A stretch of 51,539 bases of DNA from Betaproteobacteria bacterium (GTDB taxonomy: Bacteria > Pseudomonadota > Gammaproteobacteria > Burkholderiales > Burkholderiaceae_C): the NCBI GenBank assembly GCA_009925925.1, contig RFQA01000003.1, positions 1 through 51,539 on the forward strand. Reading direction: 5' to 3'. Positions 24,682 to 33,413 of this stretch are shown piece by piece. The translations under genes and the position numbers were made by a program. Each line of letters begins with the position of its first letter. Within the stretch, counting starts at the first letter, position 1. The notes below the pieces were generated by a model. That model was not told the origin of the DNA, did not search any database, and worked only from the letters and a program-made list of their open reading frames with translations.

Positions 24682-25283
24682 TTGCTTTAGTGGATTATGG
24701 GGTAGGGAATTTGAGTTCCGTCGCCAATATGCTGCGCAAAGCTGGCGCAGACGTAGTCGTATCACGAGAGCCTAAAGTAATTTTGGCTGCGGACAAGTTG
24801 CTACTGCCCGGAGTGGGGCATTTCGATCACGGCATGAAGATGATCAACGCTTCCGGTCTGCGCGAAGCTCTGGACCACTTCGCGCTAGAGTTGCGGCGCC
24901 CCGTGCTAGGCATCTGCCTGGGCGCGCAAATTTTGGGCCACGGCAGCGAAGAAGGTGATGCGCCCGGACTGGGTTGGGTTGACATGGCCTGTCGTAAATT
25001 ACCGGCCATGCCAGGGATCCGGGTGCCACACATGGGCTGGAATCAGATCACGCGGAAGAAACACTCCCTACTGCTCGACGGTATGCGCGAAGACGCCCGT
25101 TACTATTTCGTACATTCGTATCACATGGAGTGCGCCGATGCCGAGGACGTGCTGGCCACGGCGGTTCACGGCATCGAATTCACTTGTGCGGTGCAGCGGG
25201 GCAACATCATGGGCACGCAGTTTCATCCCGAAAAATCGCTGCGCCATGGCTTGGCGCTGATGCAATCGTTTGTGGGGCTTTAG
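24678..25283 (+). CDS. hisH: HisH-like glutamine amidotransferase of the glycan locus
   Basis: This 201-residue class I glutaminase has Cys80 in GICLGAQILG and the His183/Glu185 pair in QFHPEKS, so the catalytic triad is complete. It should hydrolyse glutamine and pass ammonia to its HisF-like partner. The position between a glycosyltransferase and a HisF/WbpG pair matches the hisH2-hisF2-wbpG set of Pseudomonas B-band O-antigen loci, where ammonia is used to build an acetamidino sugar. It is therefore unlikely to be the histidine pathway gene, and no other his gene is nearby. It overlaps the gene before by four bases and precedes hisF by five. Confidence 0.92.
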   Translation: MIALVDYGVGNLSSVANMLRKAGADVVVSREPKVILAADKLLLPGVGHFDHGMKMINASGLREALDHFALELRRPVLGICLGAQILGHGSEEGDAPGLGWVDMACRKLPAMPGIRVPHMGWNQITRKKHSLLLDGMREDARYYFVHSYHMECADAEDVLATAVHGIEFTCAVQRGNIMGTQFHPEKSLRHGLALMQSFVGL

Positions 25284-25288
25284 GCATC

Positions 25289-26050
25289 ATGAACAAGACG
25301 CGTGTCATTCCCGTCCTGCTGCTTCGGGGCAAGGGCTTGGTCAAAACGGTGAAATTCAAGGAACCCAAATATATCGGGGACCCCATCAACTCGGTCCGCA
25401 TCTTCAACGAGAAGGAAGTCGACGAACTAGTGTTCCTTGACATCACCGCAACGCCAGAAGGCCGGGGGCCGGATTTCGAGTTGCTGGCCGATATCGCGGG
25501 TGAGGCCTTTATGCCTATGGCTTATGGCGGCGGCATCACTTCGCTGGAACAAGTTAAGCGTATTTTCAGCCTAGGTTTTGAAAAAGTAGTTATCGATTCC
25601 GCGGCTTACGACGTACCCCAGCTGATCCGCGACGCCGTAGCAATCTATGGCTCCCAGAGCATCGTCGGTTGTGTGGATGTGCGGCGCACTCTCCTGGGGC
25701 GCTACGAACTCAGCTCTCATGCGGGCAAGACCAAGCGGACTATTGGGTTGACTGCGCATGTGCGGGAGCTGGAGCGACTAGGCGTTGGGGAAATTATTGT
25801 TAACGCAGTAGATCGGGACGGCACGCAATCGGGTTATGACCTTAAGCTGATCCGAGAGGTGTCGTCGGCGGTTAGCATTCCAATAGTGGCCTGTGGTGGC
25901 GCGTCAAGTCTAGACGACTTTGTCGCCGCGGTACATGAGGGGGGGGCTTCCGCGGTGGCGGCTGGTAGTTTTTTTGTGTTCGTCGGGCCGCACAGGGCCG
26001 TACTTATCAACTATCCCGCGCGCGTGGATCTGACCAAGCGGTTACCCTGA
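25289..26050 (+). CDS. hisF: HisF-like cyclase paralogue of the glycan locus
   Basis: This is a 253-residue (beta/alpha)8-barrel protein. The N-terminus reads RVIPVLLLRGKGLVKTVKF where biosynthetic HisF has IIPCLDV: the catalytic first-strand aspartate is replaced by leucine. The second aspartate region survives as GCVDVRR, and VNAVDRDGTQSGYD and VACGGASSLDDF are retained. The IGDPINSVRIFNEKEVDEL segment is typical of LPS-locus HisF2 proteins. It probably serves as the ammonia channel between HisH and the WbpG-like enzyme rather than making imidazole glycerol phosphate. A longer frame upstream overlaps hisH and is rejected. Confidence 0.9.
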   Translation: MNKTRVIPVLLLRGKGLVKTVKFKEPKYIGDPINSVRIFNEKEVDELVFLDITATPEGRGPDFELLADIAGEAFMPMAYGGGITSLEQVKRIFSLGFEKVVIDSAAYDVPQLIRDAVAIYGSQSIVGCVDVRRTLLGRYELSSHAGKTKRTIGLTAHVRELERLGVGEIIVNAVDRDGTQSGYDLKLIREVSSAVSIPIVACGGASSLDDFVAAVHEGGASAVAAGSFFVFVGPHRAVLINYPARVDLTKRLP

Positions 26051-26226
26051 ATTCGCCCTTGAGAGGCGTTTCGCATCGCAGATAATCTTCGGACCGCGGA
26101 CAGAGACCGTCCTGCCTCTCTTTTTTCAACACTCAGCATATGCAAAAACCAGACTACAGTCGCCCAGTAGATGCGATTCGTGCGCCAGTGGACGGACGTC
26201 CGATTCAGAAGGCCGCGTTTGTGCTC

Positions 26227-27381
26227 ATGGGGCGCGAGTATCAGATCTGTACGCGCTGCGTCATGGATACGACAGATCCAGAGATCCAATTTGACGAACA
26301 GGGGGTTTGCAACCACTGTCGCAACTTCGACATTAACGTCAAGCCGACTTGGCCTTCTTTGGGCGGCGATGCAGTCAAGCTGGAGGCGATGATTCAAGCA
26401 GTGAAGGCCTATGGCAAAGGTAAGCGTTACGACTGCATAATTGGCCTATCCGGTGGCATAGACAGTTCCTACATTGCGGTTAAGGTCGCAGAGTGGGGAC
26501 TGCGACCGCTGGTGGTGCATGTCGATGCCGGCTGGAATTCCGAGCTGGCGGTAATGAATATTGAGCAAATTTGCCGTCGTCTAGGATTCGATCTAGTCAC
26601 ACACGTAGTGGACTGGGAGGAGATGAGGGACATGCAATTGGCCTTTCTTCGCTCCAACCTCGCGAATCAAGACGTGCCCCAAGATCACGCCTTCTTTGCC
26701 GCCCTTTACGGCTATGCAGAGAAGGCCGGGATCAAGTATGTGATCAATGGGAGCAATTTCGCAACAGAGAGTATTCTGCCGGCCGCTTGGGGTTACGATG
26801 CCATGGATGCGACTCATGTGAAGGCCATCCACACCCGTTTCGGCTCTCGACCCCGTGGCGATTTTCCCATAGTCAGCTTCTTCAGTCTGTATGTGAAGTA
26901 CCCATTCCTCCTGAAAATGGAAGTGCTGCGGCCATTAAACCTCCTGCCTTACAACAAGGAAGAGGCGATCAAAATTCTGGAGAAGGACTTCGGGTGGCGT
27001 TATTACGGCGGCAAGCATTACGAGTCGCGCTGGACCCGCTTCTTTCAAGCCTACTACTTGCCACACAAGTTTGGGTACGATAAGCGTAAGGCGCACCTGT
27101 CTAGCCTCATTGTGTCCGGCCAGATGAGCCGCGGAGATGCGCTCGAGGCTCTGAAGACGCCGCTCTACGATCCGAAGCTGCTGGCGGAGGACAAGATATT
27201 CATCGCTAAAAAGCTCGGCATGTCGCCGGACGAGTTTGATGCCTTGGTCGATCAACCAGTGCATCATTTCAGCGAGTTCCCCAACCACCAGCGTAAGCGA
27301 AACCTGGCTGTGAGGGTTTATAGGACGGCTAAGTCGGTGCTTGCGCCCGTTTTGCGGATGCTGGACAAATTGCGGGCCTGA
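26227..27381 (+). CDS. wbpG: N-acetyl sugar amidotransferase, WbpG-like
   Basis: This 384-residue PP-loop ATPase has an N-terminal cysteine cluster (CTRCVMD and VCNHC, about residues 7-30) and the PP-loop SGGIDSS at residues 75-81. YVINGSNFATES and the C-terminal KFGYDKRKAHLSSLI are family-typical. It should adenylate an N-acetyl group of a diacetamido uronic acid and replace oxygen with ammonia from HisH/HisF, giving an acetamidino group as in Pseudomonas O5. The start is set at 26227 by family length; GTG 26221 with AGAAGG eight bases upstream is an equally good start, and ATG 26140 is possible but adds an unconserved tail. Confidence 0.9.
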   Translation: MGREYQICTRCVMDTTDPEIQFDEQGVCNHCRNFDINVKPTWPSLGGDAVKLEAMIQAVKAYGKGKRYDCIIGLSGGIDSSYIAVKVAEWGLRPLVVHVDAGWNSELAVMNIEQICRRLGFDLVTHVVDWEEMRDMQLAFLRSNLANQDVPQDHAFFAALYGYAEKAGIKYVINGSNFATESILPAAWGYDAMDATHVKAIHTRFGSRPRGDFPIVSFFSLYVKYPFLLKMEVLRPLNLLPYNKEEAIKILEKDFGWRYYGGKHYESRWTRFFQAYYLPHKFGYDKRKAHLSSLIVSGQMSRGDALEALKTPLYDPKLLAEDKIFIAKKLGMSPDEFDALVDQPVHHFSEFPNHQRKRNLAVRVYRTAKSVLAPVLRMLDKLRA

Positions 27382-27436
27382 TGGTCGAAGCAGTGGGAGC
27401 CCCGCTGGGGCGCGAGACAGGTACACTGAGATTGCC

Positions 27437-28597
27437 TTGAACATCCATATATATCCTTCGATCTTCGCGAACGAATCCAGAATTCTCAAGATCGTTCGCA
27501 GCCTGCGGGGGCATGACGTGTTCACACGGGTGGTGGTACTTGCCTTGTGGAAGGCGGGCCTTCCCAGGCACGAAGTACTGGAAGACGGCATCGAGGTGAT
27601 GCGGGTGGAGCCGCTCTTCGGTGGCGGGCTTCACGGCTGGGTGGGCCGTCTGCTCAAGATCGTGGGCTGGTATCTCGGAGTCTTGTTGGCATTGAGGGGT
27701 CAGACGGTTATTTGCTTCAACTGTCACAGCTTGCCCGTTTTGCCACTGTCGGTGCTCGTCAAGTTCTGGAAGCGTTGCGCTCTGGTTTATGACCCACATG
27801 AGCTGGAGACAGAGACGGCCGGCCTGAGTGGTCGCCGCCAATGGCTGGCGCGCCGGGTCGAAAGTGCGCTGATTCGACGGGCGGACATCGTCTGCGTGGT
27901 TAATCGTTCGATCGCCGACTGGTACGTCGCACGCTACCGGATTCAACATGTTTGGGTAGTGCGCAATGTGCCCTATCGCACCGAGAAACGGCCTGTTCGC
28001 ACGGGTGCGCTGCGTCGGGCCGTCGGGCTTTCGCCCGAGGCGCAGCTCTATCTCTATCAAGGCTTGCTGGCGCCCGGGCGCGGTGTTGGAATGCTGATCG
28101 AGGCCTTCTCCGGGATGCCGGATCGGCATCTAGTCTTCATGGGTTACGGGGAGTTGGAAGGCCAGATCCGTGAGGCCGCTGTACATCACGCCAACATCCA
28201 TTTCATGGCTGCTGTGCCGCCCAGTCAAGTCAAGGACTACACGGTGGATGCAGACGTCGGCATCGCCCTGATTGAGAACGTGTGCCTCAGTTACTACTTA
28301 TGTCTGCCCAACAAGCTGTTTGAGTACGTTGCTTGCGGCGTACCTGCGGTTGTGAGCGACTTTCCCGAGCTGGGGCGCTTCGTGGATGAGTATGACTGCG
28401 GTTGGAAGACGGTGCCTGACGCGCAAGCTCTGCGTCAGCTGATGCAGGGATTGACGGCAGAGGAGCTGGCGGCCAAGCGCACCAACACCCGGGACTCCGG
28501 CTGGATGTATTGCTGGGAGGAAGAGGAGAAGACGCTGTTGGCAATGTACAGAGAGCTTGGTTTTAACTTAGCAGGCGGCCGTCATGCTCCACGCTGA
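27437..28597 (+). CDS. Glycosyltransferase family 4 protein
   Basis: This is a 386-residue GT-B enzyme. The N-terminal acceptor domain begins NIHIYPSIFANESRILKIV and has DPHELETE, common in GT4 enzymes of surface-glycan loci. The C-terminal donor domain has YLYQGLLAPGRGVGMLI, HLVFMGYGELE and the PNKLFEYVACGVPAVVSDFPEL motif with its glutamate. The start is set at TTG 27437 because no in-frame ATG or GTG exists near the homologous beginning and the open frame before it overlaps wbpG; it is uncertain. Substrates are unknown. It lies directly before another GT4 gene, consistent with sequential sugar addition. Confidence 0.82.
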   Translation: MNIHIYPSIFANESRILKIVRSLRGHDVFTRVVVLALWKAGLPRHEVLEDGIEVMRVEPLFGGGLHGWVGRLLKIVGWYLGVLLALRGQTVICFNCHSLPVLPLSVLVKFWKRCALVYDPHELETETAGLSGRRQWLARRVESALIRRADIVCVVNRSIADWYVARYRIQHVWVVRNVPYRTEKRPVRTGALRRAVGLSPEAQLYLYQGLLAPGRGVGMLIEAFSGMPDRHLVFMGYGELEGQIREAAVHHANIHFMAAVPPSQVKDYTVDADVGIALIENVCLSYYLCLPNKLFEYVACGVPAVVSDFPELGRFVDEYDCGWKTVPDAQALRQLMQGLTAEELAAKRTNTRDSGWMYCWEEEEKTLLAMYRELGFNLAGGRHAPR

Positions 28598-28615
28598 AAT
28601 CAGAAGGGAGAGCCC

Positions 28616-29725
28616 GTGGGGCGAATTGTTCACCTGACGTCCGCGCACCCGCGCAATGACATCCGAGTGTTTCTGAAGGAGTGCCGCAGCTTGGCTGCGC
28701 ATGGCCATGAGGTCGTGCTCGTAGTGGCTGACGGGCGTGGTGATGAGGTGCGTGACGGCGTCAAGATCACCGACGTCGGCCGATCCTCGGGGCGGCTGGA
28801 CCGTATGTTCAAGGCGACCAGACGCGTCTATCGTAAGGCCCTTGCGCTGAATGCTGAACTCTATCACCTTCACGACCCGGAGCTTCTTCCAGTGGGGCTG
28901 AAGCTCAAGCGCTGCGGGAAGAAGGTTGTATTCGATGCGCACGAGGATGTGCCTAAACAGATTCTGGGCAAACATTACCTCCACCCCGGGGTGCGGCGTG
29001 TAATGTCCTGGTGCTTTGCTCATTTCGAGAATTACGCCTGCAAGCGCTTCGATGGCGTGGTGACGGCCACGCCCTACATCCGCGACAAGTTCCTGAAGAT
29101 CAACCCGCGCTCGGTCGACATTAACAATTTTCCGATGATCGGTGAGTTGGAGAGCGCGGTGCCATGGATCGACAAGGCCGACGAGGTCTGCTATGTCGGT
29201 AACATCGCACAAATACGCGGCATCAAGGAACTCGTAAGAGCCATGGAGTCCACCGGCTCTCAAGTTCGCTTGAACTTGGTCGGTGACTTTGCCGAGGAAC
29301 AAGTTGAAGCTGAGGTGAAGTCCTATTCGGGTTGGAGCAAGGTAAATACGTTAGGGGTCCAAGATCGCCAGGGGGTGCGCGTTGTGCTGGGCAGATCAGT
29401 GGCGGGAGTGGTGACGCTGTATCCAATCATTAACTACTTGGACGCCTTGCCGATCAAGATGTTCGAATACATGTCCGCAGGTATTCCTGTCATTGCTTCA
29501 AACTTCGAATTGTGGAAGACGATAGTTGAGGGCAATCAATGTGGTCTGTGTGTGGATCCCATGGATCCTGATGCCATTGCCGCTGCTATTGACTATCTGA
29601 TGAGCCATCGGGGCGAGGCCGAGGTAATGGGTAGGAATGGTCGAGAGGCTGTTCTCTCTCGATACAACTGGGCTCGCGAGGAAGCCAAGTTGATTGAGTT
29701 TTATGATCAGCTGTTGTCCGCATAA
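28616..29725 (+). CDS. Glycosyltransferase family 4 protein
   Basis: This is a 369-residue GT-B enzyme. The N-terminal domain has VHLTSAHPRNDIRVFLKECRS and YHLHDPELLP, a pattern of GT4 enzymes near WbpG-type genes. The C-terminal domain has CYVGNIAQIRGIKELV, the PIKMFEYMSAGIPVIAS motif and a final helix with NWAREEAKLIEFY. The start is GTG at 28616 with an AAGGGA site (28604-28609) at proper spacing. The protein is full length. Donor and acceptor are not predictable. It follows the previous glycosyltransferase by 18 bases and is followed by the fused amidotransferase. Confidence 0.88.
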   Translation: MGRIVHLTSAHPRNDIRVFLKECRSLAAHGHEVVLVVADGRGDEVRDGVKITDVGRSSGRLDRMFKATRRVYRKALALNAELYHLHDPELLPVGLKLKRCGKKVVFDAHEDVPKQILGKHYLHPGVRRVMSWCFAHFENYACKRFDGVVTATPYIRDKFLKINPRSVDINNFPMIGELESAVPWIDKADEVCYVGNIAQIRGIKELVRAMESTGSQVRLNLVGDFAEEQVEAEVKSYSGWSKVNTLGVQDRQGVRVVLGRSVAGVVTLYPIINYLDALPIKMFEYMSAGIPVIASNFELWKTIVEGNQCGLCVDPMDPDAIAAAIDYLMSHRGEAEVMGRNGREAVLSRYNWAREEAKLIEFYDQLLSA

Positions 29726-29761
29726 GCGTGGGCCGTCTAAAACTTCAGCTGGAACAATCAA

Positions 29762-31573
29762 ATGTGTGGAATTTTCGGTGTTATTTCATCCTCGCCGGTG
29801 CTTGAGGATGAGTTAAGCATACTGGTTAAGCACGCCCAGCAGCGCGGTCGGGACTCCAGCGGGCTGGTGACTTTCATCGATGACGTCTACCAAATCTACC
29901 GTGCTGATTACCCAATAACCCGGTTACTCAAAGAGGTTAGACCTCAATCCAGCAACTTGGTGTTGGGCCATAGCCGTCTGATCACAAACGGCTTGGGTGA
30001 CAACCAGCCCGTGGAGCGGGATGGCGTAGTCGTTTTGCACAACGGTATCGTCGTCAATGACGAGGCAATTTGGCCGCAGATTGGCAAAGAGCGAAAGCTG
30101 CAGGTCGATACGGAAGTAATCGCGGGTATTGCCTCTGCCTACTTAGAGTCAGAGCGAGAGCTTGCCGACCTGCCGGCACACCTTTTAGGCCTTTGTCGTG
30201 GTGTGGTGGCCTGCGCGCTCATCCTGCCCAAGCTGGGCAAGCTATGCCTGTTCTCGAACAACGGCAGCCTGTATGTGGGGCGCAAGAATGGTGCGACTTT
30301 GTTTGCGTCGGAGCGCCATCCGCTCGCGGTGATTGGCTGCGAGGAAATTGTTCAGGCGCGCGACGCGGTGTTTATTGATATCCCTGCGTCCCAGGGGGCC
30401 CCGAAGATATCTGACAGGAATGAGCGCAAGACCGACTTGATCCCGGCGCTCTCTCTGTCGGGCTCAGAGGAAAAGTTGCTTGAGTACCGTCGCTATGAAG
30501 GGCGCCGCTGCAACAAGTGTGTGCTTACTGAAACCATGCCCTTCATCAAGTTCGATGCCGAAGGTGTCTGCAACTACTGCAGGAATTACAAGCCACGCAA
30601 TAAGCCGCGCCCCAAAGAAGAACTGTTTAAACTGGTCGAGCCCTATCGCCGCGCACATGGAGATGACTGCTTGGTCCCCTTCTCGGGTGGCCGGGATAGC
30701 TGCTACGGCCTGCATCTCATTGTCAAAGAACTGAAGATGAAGCCCATAACCTATACCTACGACTGGGGCATGGTGACAGATTTGGGGCGCCGCAATATCA
30801 GTCGCATGAGTGCCGAATTGGGTGTGGAAAACATCATCGTCGCAGATGACATTGCCTTGAAGAGGCAGAACATTGCCAAGAATCTGAGTGCTTGGCTCAA
30901 GTCACCACATTTGGGTATGTTGAGTGTGTTGACGGCGGGTGACAAACATTTCTTCCGACATATCGAAACGGTCAAGAAGCAGACTGGTATTGGTTTGAAC
31001 TTATGGGGCGTTAATCCGCTGGAAGTGACCCATTTCAAGGCTGGTTTCTTGGGTGTTCCACCAGATTTCGAGGAAGAGCGTGTCTACTCTCATGGCGCGA
31101 TGAAGCAATTGCGCTATCAGTATTTGCGCTTCAAGGCGATGCTGGAGAGCCCCGGCTACTTCAACAGTTCGCTGTGGGACACTTTGTCTGGCGAGTATTA
31201 CCGGAGTTTTGCAGAGAAGACGGATTACTTCCATATTTTTGATTACTGGCGCTGGGATGAGAAGCAGATCAACCAGACCTTGGATGCTTACGAGTGGGAG
31301 CGCGCGCCGGACACCACGACAACTTGGCGCATTGGCGACGGCACTGCTGCGTTCTACAACTATGTGTATTACACGGTGGCCGGCTTCACCGAGCACGACA
31401 CCTTTCGCAGCAACCAAATCCGCGAGGGTGACCTTACGCGCGAAGAAGCGCTGGAGTTGGTGATGGAGGAAAATGCTCCCCGTTACCCCAATCTCAAGTG
31501 GTATCTGGATGTTTTGGGTATGGACTTCAAGGAAGCCATTTCCGTAGTCAACGCTATCCCCAAGCTTTATTGA
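29762..31573 (+). CDS. Class II glutaminase fused to a WbpG-like PP-loop amidotransferase domain
   Basis: This 603-residue protein has two domains. Residues 1 to about 225 are an Ntn-type class II glutaminase: CGIFGV with nucleophile Cys2, RGRDSSGLV, GHSRLITNG and VLHNGIVVND. From about residue 245 there is a cysteine cluster (RRCNKCVL, VCNYCRNY), the PP-loop SGGRDS (residues 308-313) and a C-terminal half resembling WbpG. The layout is analogous to asparagine synthetase, but the ATPase part is of the sugar-amidotransferase type. It should generate ammonia internally and aminate an ATP-activated sugar carboxyl or acetamido group. It works without HisH/HisF, so the locus holds two independent amidation systems. 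The product is unknown. Confidence 0.85.
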   Translation: MCGIFGVISSSPVLEDELSILVKHAQQRGRDSSGLVTFIDDVYQIYRADYPITRLLKEVRPQSSNLVLGHSRLITNGLGDNQPVERDGVVVLHNGIVVNDEAIWPQIGKERKLQVDTEVIAGIASAYLESERELADLPAHLLGLCRGVVACALILPKLGKLCLFSNNGSLYVGRKNGATLFASERHPLAVIGCEEIVQARDAVFIDIPASQGAPKISDRNERKTDLIPALSLSGSEEKLLEYRRYEGRRCNKCVLTETMPFIKFDAEGVCNYCRNYKPRNKPRPKEELFKLVEPYRRAHGDDCLVPFSGGRDSCYGLHLIVKELKMKPITYTYDWGMVTDLGRRNISRMSAELGVENIIVADDIALKRQNIAKNLSAWLKSPHLGMLSVLTAGDKHFFRHIETVKKQTGIGLNLWGVNPLEVTHFKAGFLGVPPDFEEERVYSHGAMKQLRYQYLRFKAMLESPGYFNSSLWDTLSGEYYRSFAEKTDYFHIFDYWRWDEKQINQTLDAYEWERAPDTTTTWRIGDGTAAFYNYVYYTVAGFTEHDTFRSNQIREGDLTREEALELVMEENAPRYPNLKWYLDVLGMDFKEAISVVNAIPKLY

Positions 31574-32823
31574 GTCGCCTTTTGAAACCCTGCATTTGGT
31601 ACGTTTCCAAATACGTGGCCCCGCCAGCCAAAGCAAGCTCTGGCAGCCGGGGCTACCTCATCATGCGGGAGTTCGCGCTCATGGGCTACCGCAGTGTGAT
31701 CATCACGTCGGACTCAAATCAGCTTGCCGAAGTGCCAACCCTGGATGCGGCCTATCTGATCCAGAAAGTTGACGGTCTCGAAGTATGCTGGATACGGACC
31801 ATGAAGTACGGCATTGCCAAGTCAATGCGCCGCATAGCGAGCTGGCTGGATTTTGAGTGGCAGCTCTGGCGTATGCCCAAAGACCACTTGCCTGCGCCCG
31901 ATGTAGTCGTAGTCTCCAGCTTGTCCCTGCTCACAATTCTCAACGGCTTTTTGCTGCGAAGGCGCTATCGGTGCAGACTGATATTGGAAATCCGTGACAT
32001 TTGGCCGCTGACCATTACAGAAGAAGGCGGCTTTAGCCGCTGGAATCCTCTGGTGCTGGGTCTGGGCTTTATTGAGAAGCTGGGTTACCGGTACGCGGAC
32101 GCCATTGTGGGCACCATGCCCAATCTGGGCGCGCATGTGGCTGCTGTGCTAGGGCAGCCCAAGCGCACTCATTGCATTCCTATGGGGGTTGATGAGACTG
32201 CGATGTGCACCGGCGACGTACTTCCTGCCCAATATGTCGAGAAGCACATTCCCAAAGACAAGTTCATCGTGACGCATGCAGGCACGATCGGAATCACCAA
32301 CGCGCTGGATACCTTGCTGGATTGCGCTGAGTCCCTGCGAGACAACACCAAGGTGCATTTTCTGGTGGTCGGCGAGGGGGACTTGCGAGCGCACTACCAG
32401 CAAAAGTATGCGCACCTTCCCAACCTCAGTTTTGCGCCGCGTGTGCCAAAGCCAATGGTGCAGTCTGTGTTGTCACATTGCGATTTGCTGTATTTCTCAG
32501 TGCATGTTTCCGAAGTCTGGAAGTACGGTCAGTCGCTTAACAAAGTGATTGACTACATGCTTTCGGGCAAGCCCGTGGTCGCATCCTATACGGGCTACCC
32601 CTCCATGATTAACGAGGCCGATTGCGGCAGCTATGTGCCCGCAGGGGATGTCGCAGCATTGCGGGGTGAGATCTTGCGTTACCTGGCCATGGATGCCACG
32701 CAGCGCGAGGCCATGGGCCAGCGCGGTCGCGAATGGATATTGGCTAACCGCCGCTACCGGACGCTCGCCCAGAACTACCTTACCATCCTGTTTGAGCGGG
32801 ATGCCACCGAGGTGCAAGGATGA
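31570..32823 (+). CDS. Glycosyltransferase family 4 protein, WbuB-like
   Basis: This 417-residue GT-B enzyme resembles WbuB-type aminosugar transferases. The N-terminal domain has WYVSKYVAPP and GYLIMREFALMGYRSVIITSD. DIWPLTITEEGGF and the C-terminal HAGTIGITNALDTLLDCAE, VGEGDLR and LNKVIDYMLSGKPVVASYTG follow. The start is TTG at 31570, overlapping the previous stop (TTGA), or TTG at 31582; neither has a strong ribosome site, so translational coupling is likely. The gene immediately precedes the phosphoglycosyltransferase, a frequent pairing in which this enzyme adds the second sugar. The sugar itself cannot be read from sequence. Confidence 0.85.
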   Translation: MSRLLKPCIWYVSKYVAPPAKASSGSRGYLIMREFALMGYRSVIITSDSNQLAEVPTLDAAYLIQKVDGLEVCWIRTMKYGIAKSMRRIASWLDFEWQLWRMPKDHLPAPDVVVVSSLSLLTILNGFLLRRRYRCRLILEIRDIWPLTITEEGGFSRWNPLVLGLGFIEKLGYRYADAIVGTMPNLGAHVAAVLGQPKRTHCIPMGVDETAMCTGDVLPAQYVEKHIPKDKFIVTHAGTIGITNALDTLLDCAESLRDNTKVHFLVVGEGDLRAHYQQKYAHLPNLSFAPRVPKPMVQSVLSHCDLLYFSVHVSEVWKYGQSLNKVIDYMLSGKPVVASYTGYPSMINEADCGSYVPAGDVAALRGEILRYLAMDATQREAMGQRGREWILANRRYRTLAQNYLTILFERDATEVQG

Positions 32824-33413
32824 AGCGTCTGTTCGATGTGTGTGTTGCGCTGGGCCTTTTGGTGGCGCTGGCGCTGCCCCTGTTGCTGCTGGCTTGGGCG
32901 GTGCGCCGCAATCTCTGCAGTCCAGTGCTGTTCCGCCAGTTACGGCCAGGGTTGCAAGGCCGGCCTTTCATGATGGTGAAGTTCCGCACCATGACAGACG
33001 CGCGCGACGCAGGCGGCGCTTTGCTGCCTGATGCCCAGCGGCTGACCAAGTTTGGACGCTTTTTGCGTGCCAGCAGCCTTGATGAATTGCCCGAACTTTG
33101 GAATGTGTTGCGCGGCGAGATGAGTCTGGTCGGTCCGCGCCCCCTATTGATGGAATATCTGCCGCTTTATTCACCCGAGCAGGCGCGTCGCCATGAGGTG
33201 CGTCCCGGCATTACGGGGTGGGCCCAGATCAACGGCCGCAATGCGGTGAGTTGGGATCAGCGTTTTCTACTGGACGTCTGGTACGTTGAACATAGGTCTC
33301 TATGGCTTGATTTGAAGATACTTTGGCTCACCGGGCGTAAAGTCCTGGTGCGTGAGGGTATCAGCGCTCAAGGCGACGCGACGATGCCGCGTTTTACAGG
33401 GAATAAGCCATGA
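32820..33413 (+). CDS. pglC: Initiating phosphoglycosyltransferase, PglC-like sugar transferase
   Basis: This is a 197-residue small monotopic phosphoglycosyltransferase. It has an N-terminal re-entrant hydrophobic helix (about residues 8-28), KFRTMTDARD, the catalytic Asp-Glu pair in SSLDELPELWNVL, MSLVGPRPLL, and RPGITGWAQINGRNA. It should transfer a sugar phosphate from a UDP-sugar to undecaprenyl phosphate at the inner membrane, starting the repeat unit. Its neighbours PglD-, PglE- and PglF-like suggest the sugar is N,N'-diacetylbacillosamine. It overlaps the genes on both sides by four bases, so it is tightly coupled. Length matches the PglC-type short form. Confidence 0.92.
   Translation: MKRLFDVCVALGLLVALALPLLLLAWAVRRNLCSPVLFRQLRPGLQGRPFMMVKFRTMTDARDAGGALLPDAQRLTKFGRFLRASSLDELPELWNVLRGEMSLVGPRPLLMEYLPLYSPEQARRHEVRPGITGWAQINGRNAVSWDQRFLLDVWYVEHRSLWLDLKILWLTGRKVLVREGISAQGDATMPRFTGNKP

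Noticed and set aside
25130-25288. N-terminal extension of the HisF-like protein
   Set aside because: The extension overlaps the HisH-like gene in another frame and is not conserved; the start at 25289 matches the family N-terminus.
24678-26050. Histidine biosynthesis genes
   Set aside because: The HisF-like protein lacks the first catalytic aspartate, no other his gene is adjacent, and the pair lies beside a WbpG-like gene as in O-antigen loci.
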